Positions 44,934-53,342 of a stretch of DNA of 64,000 nucleotides are shown here, in pieces. The DNA is from Microcella alkaliphila (lineage in GTDB: Bacteria > Actinomycetota > Actinomycetes > Actinomycetales > Microbacteriaceae): assembly GCF_002355395.1 (NCBI RefSeq), contig NZ_AP017315.1, forward strand, positions 1-64,000, read 5' to 3'. The position numbers were made by a program, and so were the translations under genes. Each line of letters begins with the position of its first letter. Position 1 is the first letter of the stretch. The notes under the pieces were generated by a model, which saw only the letters and a program-made list of their open reading frames with translations, searched no databases and was not told the origin of the DNA.

Positions 44934-46432
44934 GCCCTCTCCATCCACCTTTCGATCTCGCGTGCGGTGCGCGGAAAATCGGCAGACAGCAGTTCACAGC
45001 CGTGTTCGGTGAGGAGCACGTCGTCCTCGATGCGCACTCCGATTCCGCGAAACCGTTCTGGCACGCTTAAGTCGTCTTCGTGAAAGTAGAGTCCGGGCTC
45101 GATAGTGAAGACCATTCCCGGCTCGAGGAAGCCGTCTAGGTAGACCTGCTGGCGAGCACGTGAGCAGTCGTGTACGTCGAGCCCGAGGTGATGGCCCGTG
45201 CCGTGAATCATGAATCGGCGATGGTGCTGAGCCTCCCCATGGAGAGCGTCTTCGGCACTCACCGGAATCAGCCCCCACTCGCTCACATGGTGCGCGATCA
45301 CCCGCATCGCGGCGTCGTGCATGTCTCGGAAGCGGGCTCCCGGCTTTGCCGCCTCGCGTGCGGCATCTGCTGCCTCGAGCACGGCATCGTATACCTCTCG
45401 CTGGATGTCGGTGAAGGTGCCCGAGATCGGCACAGTGCGTGTGATGTCGGCGGTGTACAGGCTGTCAACCTCAACTCCCGCATCGAGGAGGAGGAGGTCT
45501 CCCTGACGAATAGGTCCATCATTGCGAGTCCAATGCAGGGTGCACGCGTGAGGCCCCGCTGCGACAATCGTCTCGTACCCAACACCGTGGCCTTCCACTC
45601 GTGCCCGCCGGTAGAACACACCTTCCACGAGTCGCTCTCCCCGGTCGTGGCCGACGCAGTCGCGCAGTTGGCTGATGACATCGTCGAAACCTCGCTGCGT
45701 GGCAGCGACAGCACGGCGCAACTCGGCAATCTCGAAAGCGTCCTTCACGAGGCGCATTTCGCTCAGTACTTGAGCGAGGTGCTCATCATCGTCCGTCGGG
45801 ATCATGCCGAGCTCCCCGTCGCGCCGGGTGCTAACGCTCCGCCGTCGGCGGTCGACGAGAGAGGTCACCGGTAGGTCGGCGTCCCTCAGCACAACCATTT
45901 CGCCATCCCACATCTCGAGTGCTTGCTCGAATTCATCAAGAGATTGAGTGTCAATTCCCAGCTCATCGGCGACCTGCTGAAGAGTGGGTCGACGACCAGT
46001 CCAGAGTTCGCCGACCTCATTGTTGGCGTAAAACTCGTCGGAGTCGTGCCCGGAAGATGGCCGAAAGAACAGGATGGCGCGATGGCCATGGACGATTGGT
46101 TCCAGCACGAGAATCGACCCAGCGACGGTGTCTGACCCCCACGCAGTGAGATGCGCGAAACCGGAATGTGGGCGGTACGTGTAGTACTGGTCATTCGCGC
46201 GGACCGCTTGCAACCCCGCCGGTATGATCACGGTTTTGCCCTCGAAGGCTGCAGACAGCCGGGCGCGACGACTCTGCGCAAATACAGCGGCATCGCGCAG
46301 CAGCCCGCGTTCGACCGACACCTCTGCCCAGCCCTGCCTGATGTAGCTGCGAAACGAATCTGACGTTGGGGTGGTGGAACGATTGCGGCTCGTCACCGGA
46401 ATGGGTTCGCCTGCGATCTGATCGTCGTTCAT
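44930..46432 (-). CDS. M24B aminopeptidase P (Xaa-Pro aminopeptidase)
   Basis: A 500-residue metallopeptidase. The N-terminal AMP_N domain spans about 45-185 ([13 protein letters not shown]...[10 protein letters not shown]). The pita-bread catalytic domain has all five metal ligands: D317 (LLLLDAGVE), D329 (TADITRT), H414 ([12 protein letters not shown]), E445 (FTIEPGLYF) and E469 (VRIEDD). It should remove N-terminal residues before proline from peptides, with Mn or Zn. Creatinase-like function is unlikely because the metal set is complete. It is the distal gene of the minus-strand cluster, 39 bases after the GNAT-AAA gene. Confidence 0.93.
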   Translation of the reverse strand: MNDDQIAGEPIPVTSRNRSTTPTSDSFRSYIRQGWAEVSVERGLLRDAAVFAQSRRARLSAAFEGKTVIIPAGLQAVRANDQYYTYRPHSGFAHLTAWGSDTVAGSILVLEPIVHGHRAILFFRPSSGHDSDEFYANNEVGELWTGRRPTLQQVADELGIDTQSLDEFEQALEMWDGEMVVLRDADLPVTSLVDRRRRSVSTRRDGELGMIPTDDDEHLAQVLSEMRLVKDAFEIAELRRAVAATQRGFDDVISQLRDCVGHDRGERLVEGVFYRRARVEGHGVGYETIVAAGPHACTLHWTRNDGPIRQGDLLLLDAGVEVDSLYTADITRTVPISGTFTDIQREVYDAVLEAADAAREAAKPGARFRDMHDAAMRVIAHHVSEWGLIPVSAEDALHGEAQHHRRFMIHGTGHHLGLDVHDCSRARQQVYLDGFLEPGMVFTIEPGLYFHEDDLSVPERFRGIGVRIEDDVLLTEHGCELLSADFPRTAREIERWMERA

Positions 46433-46471
46433 TCTGGCCCCTGTCTGCGTCGTTTCGGAGATGTAGTGATG

Positions 46472-47812
46472 TCAGGTTCGGGCGTACGAGCGAATGTCCG
46501 CCTGAAATTCAGCGAGCGTCGTCTCCGACACTGTCGGTCGAGTGTGCCGGATCGCGTCCACATAGGCAGCTGTCTGCGGCGCTACCCGTTGCCCTGTCGA
46601 GCCGTCGCACTGCATGGCAGCGTCGAACGCTCGTTGCGCGGCCTTTCGAGCAGCGAACTCGATGTCTGCGGGCGAGAATCGCTCGCTACTCTGCGCCAGC
46701 ACATCGACGTCGATGTGAGCGGCACCCTTCGGCAGGTAACGGCGCCACATGGCTTTTCGAGCCTCCATATCCGGAAGCCCGATAGGAATGACGTAGTCAA
46801 AGCGACCGTGCCGTAGCAGCGCGTCGTCAAGATGACGTATGAAGTTGGTGGCACAGATCAACAGACGTCCCTCGCGTTCGCGAAATGCTGGGATCGACTT
46901 GAGCAACTCATTCGTCACGCTGTGCGACTGCGTCGGGCGTGCCGCATCGCGTCGTGCGGCGACCTCGTCCACTTCATCGATGAACACAACGGCGTGCTCA
47001 AGCTCCGCGATCTCGAGAAATCGGGCGCGCAGTGCCCCGGCGAGTCCGGCGACGTCGCTCGCCAACCGTGAGGGGTGGAGTTCGACGAAGGGCCACCCCA
47101 GTCGACTGGCGATCGCTCGCGCAAATGACGTCTTCCCCGTACCGGGGGGGCCAAACAGGACAACTGCTCGCGGCGGGTGCACGCCGCACTCCTCAGCCAG
47201 ATCAGCGTGTGCAAGCGGGTCGATGAGCCGGCTTTCGATGAGCGCCTTCTCGTCAGCCATTCCTGCGAGCCGCATCCACAGATCCCGTGGGAGAAGTGAC
47301 CCACCAAGGGACGTAAGTGACTCGAGACTGGAACGATGCACCGGTACCTGACGGTCGAAGTACCACAGGGGTATCTCGCCCGTGTAGTCGCTGTTGCGAA
47401 ATGCCTTGAGCCTGTTCTCCGACTGGGGCAGCAAGGCCGACAGGCGAAACACGTTGCGCGTTGCAAGACGCGCTTCGAGCCCGGTCAGTAGGGCGCTCCC
47501 GAGACCTTGATCGCGCACGGCGGGATCCTGCGCGAACAAGAGGATCCAGGCTCTCTCCCCGTCGACTCGCGCGACTGCCGCTCCGATGACCCTGCCACCA
47601 TCCGTTACAACGACTCCGACCCCGTCGTCACAGGCTGAAACGGTCTCAGCCAACGTGTACACAGGGTTCCGCTGATCGGACGTCCATTCACGCCAAACTC
47701 GAACCACTCCCTCAAGGTGGTCAGGCCGATAGTCACGGACCGTCCACGGCTCCCGAGGCGGTGACGACCCTGTCGTCCTCAGAGAGGGCGCATCTTTCGT
47801 TGTCGACATCAC
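46472..47812 (-). CDS. Fusion of GNAT acetyltransferase and AAA ATPase
   Basis: A 446-residue two-domain protein. Residues about 22-155 are a GNAT domain (VRDYRPDHLEGVVRVW, then AWILLFAQDPAVRDQGLGSALL with the acetyl-CoA loop at 97-109). Residues about 185-440 are a classical AAA module: Walker A GPPGTGKT (221-228), Walker B VVFIDEVDE (275-283), sensor ATN (321-323) and RHGRFD (334-339) with the arginine finger. No membrane segment, protease or nuclease is attached. The start is GTG 47812 or ATG 47809; the upstream ribosome site is weak. A chaperone-like remodeller that acetylates its client is one reading. The role is unknown. Confidence 0.85.
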   Translation of the reverse strand: MMSTTKDAPSLRTTGSSPPREPWTVRDYRPDHLEGVVRVWREWTSDQRNPVYTLAETVSACDDGVGVVVTDGGRVIGAAVARVDGERAWILLFAQDPAVRDQGLGSALLTGLEARLATRNVFRLSALLPQSENRLKAFRNSDYTGEIPLWYFDRQVPVHRSSLESLTSLGGSLLPRDLWMRLAGMADEKALIESRLIDPLAHADLAEECGVHPPRAVVLFGPPGTGKTSFARAIASRLGWPFVELHPSRLASDVAGLAGALRARFLEIAELEHAVVFIDEVDEVAARRDAARPTQSHSVTNELLKSIPAFREREGRLLICATNFIRHLDDALLRHGRFDYVIPIGLPDMEARKAMWRRYLPKGAAHIDVDVLAQSSERFSPADIEFAARKAAQRAFDAAMQCDGSTGQRVAPQTAAYVDAIRHTRPTVSETTLAEFQADIRSYART

Positions 47813-47978
47813 TCAGTCGTATCCGAGGATGATGATCTGCGACGTGAGGACCTGCGTAAGCGCGAGTGAGTCGCCGTCGGGGGTATTCGGAGGGCTAGGT
47901 GCATTCGTCGGTGATTGCATGACACCACGGTGCCAGCACGGACGCGAGCACCGGTGTGCGGTGCGCCCAATCAACGAC

Positions 47979-48425
47979 TCACAAATTCAGCTTGGCATCC
48001 CGAAATGCGGGTACGAGTTGGGCAGCGATGGCCACAGCGGCGGCGACCGATTCGTCGGTGTATGCCCCCTCACGGTCAAGAAAATTGAGAGACCCGATGG
48101 TGATTCCCTCATCTCTCACCGGCACATTGATGATGGCACCGCATCCCAACGACTCGATGACAGTCGAGTCGAAGAAGAATTCGCGGACCGACGCGCGGTC
48201 AGGCCCGAAGAAGGGCAGCCCGCCTTGCACAACGCGTTCGAACCACATGGGCGACACTTGGCCGTCGATTAGCTTGCGGCCACCCACGGGATACACCGCC
48301 TCATCACTGGAATAGATCCGCGCCATGCTGGAGGCGCCGTCCGCGATGACAGAGCCGGTAAAGAGGATCACGCCCGGGTTCACCGTCGCGCGCTGGTGCG
48401 CTTCGGCCAGAGTGAGAGATGTCAT
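47979..48425 (-). CDS. GAF-domain protein
   Basis: A 148-residue protein that is one GAF-like domain: ADGASSMARIYSSDEAVYPVGG, an FFGPDRASVREFFFDSTVI middle and GCGAIINVPVRDEGITIGSLNFLDREGAYT, ending in the GAF C-terminal helix. Small stand-alone GAF proteins of this type accompany amide-degrading gene sets and may sense the substrate. The start overlaps the PucR-type stop by ATGA (48422-48425), so the two are coupled. The following 166 bases to the GNAT-AAA gene show no recognisable element. Confidence 0.75.
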   Translation of the reverse strand: MTSLTLAEAHQRATVNPGVILFTGSVIADGASSMARIYSSDEAVYPVGGRKLIDGQVSPMWFERVVQGGLPFFGPDRASVREFFFDSTVIESLGCGAIINVPVRDEGITIGSLNFLDREGAYTDESVAAAVAIAAQLVPAFRDAKLNL

Positions 48426-49918
48426 GACAATCCTTTCGACGTCGTGCGCGTCAGAGGTTCGATGCCGGGACCCTCGTGGTCACGGGGGAGAAAGGCGCGA
48501 ATGATGGCCTCGACAGAGAAGGACTGCCGAGGGTCACCAACGGGAAGCCCGAGCGCGCGCGCCCGGTCCAGTCGCGCTGTCATTGTGTTGCGATGCAGTG
48601 AGAGGCGGGCGGCTGCGGCAACAACCGAACCCTCGTCCAAGAAAGCGCGCACGCTCATGACCAGACGATCCCGATCATTCGCACGACAGAACTCAGGCAC
48701 AACTAGCTGAGCGACCGTGATCGCATCGCTTGGGTCGAACAGGTAGTCGATTGCTTGCAGGGTGAGCTCTTCGAACGAGCCGACACCTTCCGCCCCCGCT
48801 GCCCACGCAGTCCGGGAGGCTATTCGAGCCTCGGCAACTTGCTCCTGCAGATTGCCCGGCGAATCATACGCCCGTGATAGGCCGATACCGATTCCCAGCT
48901 CGCCCAGACTGGTCGCAAGTGCCGCTCCGAGTTCGCGGGAGACACGCGACGTGTCGTCATCCTCGCCGAGAGACACAACAGAGATCCAGCCGTCGGCAGT
49001 GTCCACTAATGACCTGTTTATCGCAGCCCTACGCCACAGCAGGCGGACGACGTTCGACATCGTGCGTGTCGGGCGCTTCCCCGGTGCGGCGAGGAAGACA
49101 ACGGCGTGCGCATCACCATCCCGCCATCCGAGACGGGGCATCACCGTCTGCAGAGCAAGGTTGTCGGGCATTGCTGCTTCGTCGATGGCAGCAACGGCCG
49201 AGAGCACATCGGCGAGGTCCAAGGCTCCTGACTCGAACCACGCTGCCCGAATCAGCGGCAGAATGAGTGTCAGTGCAGTCGTGACGAAGTCTTCGTTCTT
49301 GCCAGCGGTAGCCCAAAGGGTGACCGATCCGGATGCCGAATCGCTGATGGTGAGCGGCCCGACCATGGTGAGACCCTGGCTTTCGCGCTCACCCACAGTC
49401 GCGATAGTGATCTCTCCAAGCCGCAGTTCTAGACATAAGCGCAACTCGGCGGCTGCAACACGCAGAATCTCATCTACGGTCGTTTGCTCACCTACGGTTC
49501 GCAGCAAAGCGATGAGCTGCGACTCGATCGCAGCGTTTGCCGCACCGATATCCGCTGAAAGCGCGAGAGCCACGTTGGTAGGGTCGTCCGCTGTGCTCAA
49601 GAGCGTGATATCGAGGCGTCGCGCGAGAAGCACGACCGACTCCGAGTGCTGCCCGGCAGCAACGACAAGACTTGCTCGCCGCTCCCATGCAAGACGCAAG
49701 ACAGCCGAGACCAACCAGCCACTTGTCTCTGCACCCGACGCCACGATCACGGCCGTTCGCGGAGACACTCTGCGCGCTTGATCCGGCCTCGAGATCAGGG
49801 CAATGGAATCAATCGTCGGATTCTCTGCCGCACGGTGGATGGTGACGGTTCGCGAGAGTGCTCCCCGCTCAATGGCCGCGGCAACGTCAAGTTTTCGCGG
49901 AGAGTGCGGCGCTGTCAC
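48422..49918 (-). CDS. PucR-family transcriptional activator
   Basis: A 498-residue regulator from GTG 49918, which overlaps the DUF917 stop. A long sensory part (1 to about 300) shows no named fold that I recognise with certainty. The C-terminus carries the PucR helix-turn-helix: VMSVRAFLDEGSVVAAAARL and SLHRNTMTARLDRARALG (about 440-480). PucR proteins activate purine, amide or amino-compound catabolism genes when their inducer is present. It very likely controls this cluster, including the hyuA promoter about 10 kb upstream on the same strand. Confidence 0.85.
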   Translation of the reverse strand: MTAPHSPRKLDVAAAIERGALSRTVTIHRAAENPTIDSIALISRPDQARRVSPRTAVIVASGAETSGWLVSAVLRLAWERRASLVVAAGQHSESVVLLARRLDITLLSTADDPTNVALALSADIGAANAAIESQLIALLRTVGEQTTVDEILRVAAAELRLCLELRLGEITIATVGERESQGLTMVGPLTISDSASGSVTLWATAGKNEDFVTTALTLILPLIRAAWFESGALDLADVLSAVAAIDEAAMPDNLALQTVMPRLGWRDGDAHAVVFLAAPGKRPTRTMSNVVRLLWRRAAINRSLVDTADGWISVVSLGEDDDTSRVSRELGAALATSLGELGIGIGLSRAYDSPGNLQEQVAEARIASRTAWAAGAEGVGSFEELTLQAIDYLFDPSDAITVAQLVVPEFCRANDRDRLVMSVRAFLDEGSVVAAAARLSLHRNTMTARLDRARALGLPVGDPRQSFSVEAIIRAFLPRDHEGPGIEPLTRTTSKGLS

Positions 49919-50985
49919 TGTTTCGTCTCCGTGAAATTGAGCCCGAAAGCAGCGGGGCCGACGAGCGCTAGGCCATCCGATTCGTACCATTTCGGGTCAG
50001 CAGGCGTCTTCAAGACATCCAAGACATCGCCTACGCGCACGTCGTCGAGGCTGACGACCGACGCTTTCTCTGGGTCGATGAGGGTAATGATGTCGGGCAC
50101 GGCGGCAGCGACAGCACCGTCGACGAGCACCATGAGTATCTCGTTTTGGATCTCGATGCGAACGATGCGACCGTTTCCGTCGTCCGTGAGCGTGACGCTT
50201 GAGGGTTGGGCAGGAAGGGCAACATCAGAAGGCCCGAACGAACTTTCCACATATGCAACTTGTGCGCGCGCGACACGTGATGTCCCGACCTCATCCGAGA
50301 GCTTTCGATACTTCGCGGCAAGCGGTTCGCCACTGTCGAGGATCTGGCCCAGGGTGATCATGCGAGAGGCCGACCCAATGACGCCGTGCTCGCGCAGTTG
50401 AGAGGCCGTGCAGGGATACATTGCTGAAGCCGCCCATCCGCCCAGTTCCTCCGTTGCCGCCCGCACGAGGGCTTCCGCGCGGCGCGCATTGCCCACCTCT
50501 ATGAGGATCCGCTCTCCGTTGGCTCCCATCAACGCAACCGGCCCGATGTTTACGCCGGCAGCGTTCAGGGTCGTCTGGCTGATCAACGGAAACACCCGTC
50601 CCATGGGATCCGCATCCACAACCGGAATGCCGGCCTGCAAGGCCGTCAACATGGGGACGATCGCGTTCAAGTTCGCGGCGGCCAGAGGAAAGATCGCAGC
50701 GGCTCGACGTCCGATCGCGCGTTCGACCGCCGCGAGACAACCCAGCATTTCGTCGCCACACGGCGGCATTTCGGCCATCAGCAATCCCTGAGAGACGAGT
50801 CCGACGGCGACGACAAGGTCATCTGGTGCAAGATCGTCTAGAGAAGCGAGCATCAGAGAGCGAGAAGTCATCGCATTCCGGGTCATGTCCGCGTACATCA
50901 ACATTGTCGTCGGATCGATCGAGCACGCGAGAAATTGAGCGCCCAGCGCAACGCGGTCGACATCTTCCGGTGACAACGCCTTCAT
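49915..50985 (-). CDS. Divergent DUF917 (S-Me-THD family) protein
   Basis: A 356-residue protein from ATG 50985 (MKALSPEDVDRVALGAQFL). The DUF917 core is clear: NLNAIVPMLTALQAGIPVVDADPMGRVFPLISQTTLN, then an alpha/beta C-terminal half. In most members the N-terminus has a glycine-rich FLGTGGGGDPY loop; here the same place reads FLACSIDPTTM, so the loop is gone. The Pfam family is named S-methyl-thiohydantoin desulfurase, a metal-dependent enzyme type. Loss of the loop suggests altered or no catalysis. It overlaps both neighbours by ATGA/GTGA and is coupled to the degenerate HyuA-like protein. Confidence 0.75.
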   Translation of the reverse strand: MKALSPEDVDRVALGAQFLACSIDPTTMLMYADMTRNAMTSRSLMLASLDDLAPDDLVVAVGLVSQGLLMAEMPPCGDEMLGCLAAVERAIGRRAAAIFPLAAANLNAIVPMLTALQAGIPVVDADPMGRVFPLISQTTLNAAGVNIGPVALMGANGERILIEVGNARRAEALVRAATEELGGWAASAMYPCTASQLREHGVIGSASRMITLGQILDSGEPLAAKYRKLSDEVGTSRVARAQVAYVESSFGPSDVALPAQPSSVTLTDDGNGRIVRIEIQNEILMVLVDGAVAAAVPDIITLIDPEKASVVSLDDVRVGDVLDVLKTPADPKWYESDGLALVGPAAFGLNFTETKQ

Positions 50986-52280
50986 GTTGTCGCTCCCGCT
51001 CGAGCAGTGGTTTCCACCCAATCCCCGATGACCCGAGCGCGAATGCGAACGACATGGCGACTGCCGTACGCCAAGGTGTACGCGGTTGACTCAACCACTC
51101 GTGTCGACTCGGGGGCTGCTCCCCAGTGCACAATCTGCGACCGAAGATCTTCCTGTGTCGCTCGCAGCCAGCCGTCAAGTTCATCTGTGGCGGACGCATG
51201 ACCCAGGAAGTCGGACCATGCGCTGAGCGGTGCGATAGCGGCTCCGAGCGCGGTCAGGTCGACACGTGTGCGCACCGTCGACTCGAGATCGCTGCGCAGC
51301 AACACCTTGTCGCTCGATCGAGAATCGATAACCGCCGCTGGCCTCTCCGGTTCACCGAGGAGCGACGGCGAATACGGGTCGATGCGCGCAGCATTGCACG
51401 CGAGAGCGGGCTCGCGACCACGTCGAATGACTGTGTGTGTAGCCGGGACGCCTTCATGGACACGACCGGCCCGAACACCCGCGTCATCCACGATGACCAC
51501 TTCGCCCTCATTGACGCCGGCCAGATGTCGAGCACCCATCAAACCGAGTGCTGGGCTGGCGTGTAGGGCCTGAACTGGCGTTGCCCCCAATCGACGAATA
51601 GGAACGCGCCCCCCGTCGCTCACGGCGAAATAGACGAGCGCTCCCGGAAGGTGCGCCCGCGCGGCCTGTTCTATTTGTGCTGCAAGTTGATCTCCTGAGG
51701 AGACGAGACACGCATTCACGGCCGCGGTGTAGTCACGATCGCGAAAGGAGTTCGAGAAGAATTCGTTCGAAAGCGTCACCCGAGCGAAGGGAAATGCAGA
51801 CAAGAGCGCGTCAGCGGCCTGCTGCTCATGCTCCGGATTCGCCACCGACCCAACTGCCGTCACGGACGCGACGAGCTCGGTCTCCGATGGATAGCCGCTG
51901 AGCGCTGCGGCTAGTGCCCCCACATCGAGGTCCATAAGGGGCCGGCCACGCATATCGTGTCCGCCCGCCACATCGATGACCGTGAGTCGACTACCGCGCA
52001 GATCGTGAGGCACCGGCAGCTCATGTAGCGGATCGGCGGCCGGACGAGGACTGATCCTGACGGCGACGACCTGCCGCTCCCGCTCCATCGCGAGGAGGCC
52101 TCCGAGATCGACGGTGACCGAGCGGATCTCGGCGGCCGACCGGTGCGCGATCCAGTCGAGCAACTCGGGGAATGGATCTTCTTGACTGATGGAATGCGAA
52201 TACTCCCCGGCAACTTCTCCGTCGCCGTCGACGGCGACAACCGAGCACCGGTCTTTCTCGAGTCGGATTCCCGCGCGCAC
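50982..52280 (-). CDS. Degenerate HyuA-like hydantoinase/oxoprolinase protein
   Basis: A 432-residue protein with the hydantoinase A outline but degraded motifs. Recognisable parts are SVANPEHEQQAADALLSAFPFARVTLSNE, which aligns with the SPVNPxHExxAAEIL...VTLSHE segment, and VNACLVSSGDQLAAQIE. The first nucleotide loop, normally DxGGTxTD at the N-terminus, here reads GIRLEKDRCSVVAV. The second, normally VDVGGTTTD, reads IVDDAGVRAGRV. Both ATP phosphate loops are therefore missing. It is coupled to the DUF917 gene by ATGA. A non-catalytic sensor or scaffold is plausible. GTG 52280; weak ribosome site. Confidence 0.65.
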   Translation of the reverse strand: MRAGIRLEKDRCSVVAVDGDGEVAGEYSHSISQEDPFPELLDWIAHRSAAEIRSVTVDLGGLLAMERERQVVAVRISPRPAADPLHELPVPHDLRGSRLTVIDVAGGHDMRGRPLMDLDVGALAAALSGYPSETELVASVTAVGSVANPEHEQQAADALLSAFPFARVTLSNEFFSNSFRDRDYTAAVNACLVSSGDQLAAQIEQAARAHLPGALVYFAVSDGGRVPIRRLGATPVQALHASPALGLMGARHLAGVNEGEVVIVDDAGVRAGRVHEGVPATHTVIRRGREPALACNAARIDPYSPSLLGEPERPAAVIDSRSSDKVLLRSDLESTVRTRVDLTALGAAIAPLSAWSDFLGHASATDELDGWLRATQEDLRSQIVHWGAAPESTRVVESTAYTLAYGSRHVVRIRARVIGDWVETTARAGATT

Positions 52281-52336
52281 GTCAAACCACGGCCTGCAAG
52301 GTCAACGGTGATCGCGGCATAGTAAGAGCACCTAGC

Positions 52337-53335
52337 TCAAGAGTTTCGCTTCTTGAAGAACAGGCTATCGGCCGCGATAGCGATGAGAATCAGAGCCCCT
52401 GTGACAACCTGCTGATAGGTCGTGTCCCACTGGAGCAGATTGAACCCGTTGGCGATCACCGTCAGGATCATTACTCCGACAAAGGCCCGCCACACCGCAC
52501 CCTGACCGCCCATGATGCTCGTGCCACCGATCACGACCGCGGCGATCGCCGTCAGTTCTAGGCCCGTGGCCATCCCGGGTTGTGCCGAGCCAGCCCGCGA
52601 GATCATCACGAGTCCGGCGAGCGCCGAACACGCCCCGCTGATCGCGAATACTCCGATCCTGACGGCACCGGTACGGATCCCGCTCAGTCTCGCCGCCTCG
52701 GCGTTGCCGCCCACCGCATAGATTCGGCGCCCATACGTGGTTTTTGCGAGCATGAGGCCGAACACGACAACAGTGACGCCGAACAAGATGGACGCCCAGG
52801 TCAGACCGAATGGCCCCCGCTCAGCAAAAATGCGGAACGATCCGGCGATCTCGGCCGGGGGCGACACAATGGCGCCCGCCGTGAGCACGATGGCGAGCCC
52901 GCGATAAATGATGCTAATCGCCAAAGTGCCAATGAACGAGTTGACCTTCGTGGAGACGATGATGAGCCCTGTAATGGCGCCCAAGAGAGTTCCGGCCACG
53001 ATGGCACCGATAAATCCGGCAGCGAAACCGAATGTCTGCGAGATCCAGATTCCGGTGATCGCGGAGACGGCCAGGGTCGCCGTCGCGGACAAGTCGAATA
53101 CCCCGCTGATGATGCACAATGTGGCGCCGACGGCGAGGAGGCCGACCACGGTCGCCTGATCAATGAGGTTGATGAGGTTTCCCGGGGTGAGGAAGGTGGT
53201 GGTACTCACCGAGAGCGCCAGCACAATCGCGAGCAAGCCGAAAGCGATGCCGAAGTCGCGGAGTTTGGACTGGAGGCGTTTCACGCCCCAGGGCTTGTCC
53301 GAGCGTTCGGACGTGGGTGGGAGCAGAGCGGTCAT
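52337..53335 (-). CDS. Ribose-type ABC transporter permease
   Basis: A 332-residue RbsC-like protein with about ten membrane helices. Family text includes LINLIDQATVVGLLAVGATLCIISGVFDLS (the EAA-equivalent start), TGLIIVSTKVNSFIGTLA and YAVGGNAEAARLSGI. ATG 53335 is chosen over a longer frame that would run into the ATPase gene. It forms the membrane channel with the double ATPase encoded 7 bases upstream on its strand. Confidence 0.92.
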   Translation of the reverse strand: MTALLPPTSERSDKPWGVKRLQSKLRDFGIAFGLLAIVLALSVSTTTFLTPGNLINLIDQATVVGLLAVGATLCIISGVFDLSATATLAVSAITGIWISQTFGFAAGFIGAIVAGTLLGAITGLIIVSTKVNSFIGTLAISIIYRGLAIVLTAGAIVSPPAEIAGSFRIFAERGPFGLTWASILFGVTVVVFGLMLAKTTYGRRIYAVGGNAEAARLSGIRTGAVRIGVFAISGACSALAGLVMISRAGSAQPGMATGLELTAIAAVVIGGTSIMGGQGAVWRAFVGVMILTVIANGFNLLQWDTTYQQVVTGALILIAIAADSLFFKKRNS

Positions 53336-53342
53336 CCGAGAC

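Noticed and set aside
44930..46432. Creatinase (M24 fold) instead of aminopeptidase
   Set aside because: All five metal ligands and the prolidase-type signatures are present; creatinases lack the metal set.
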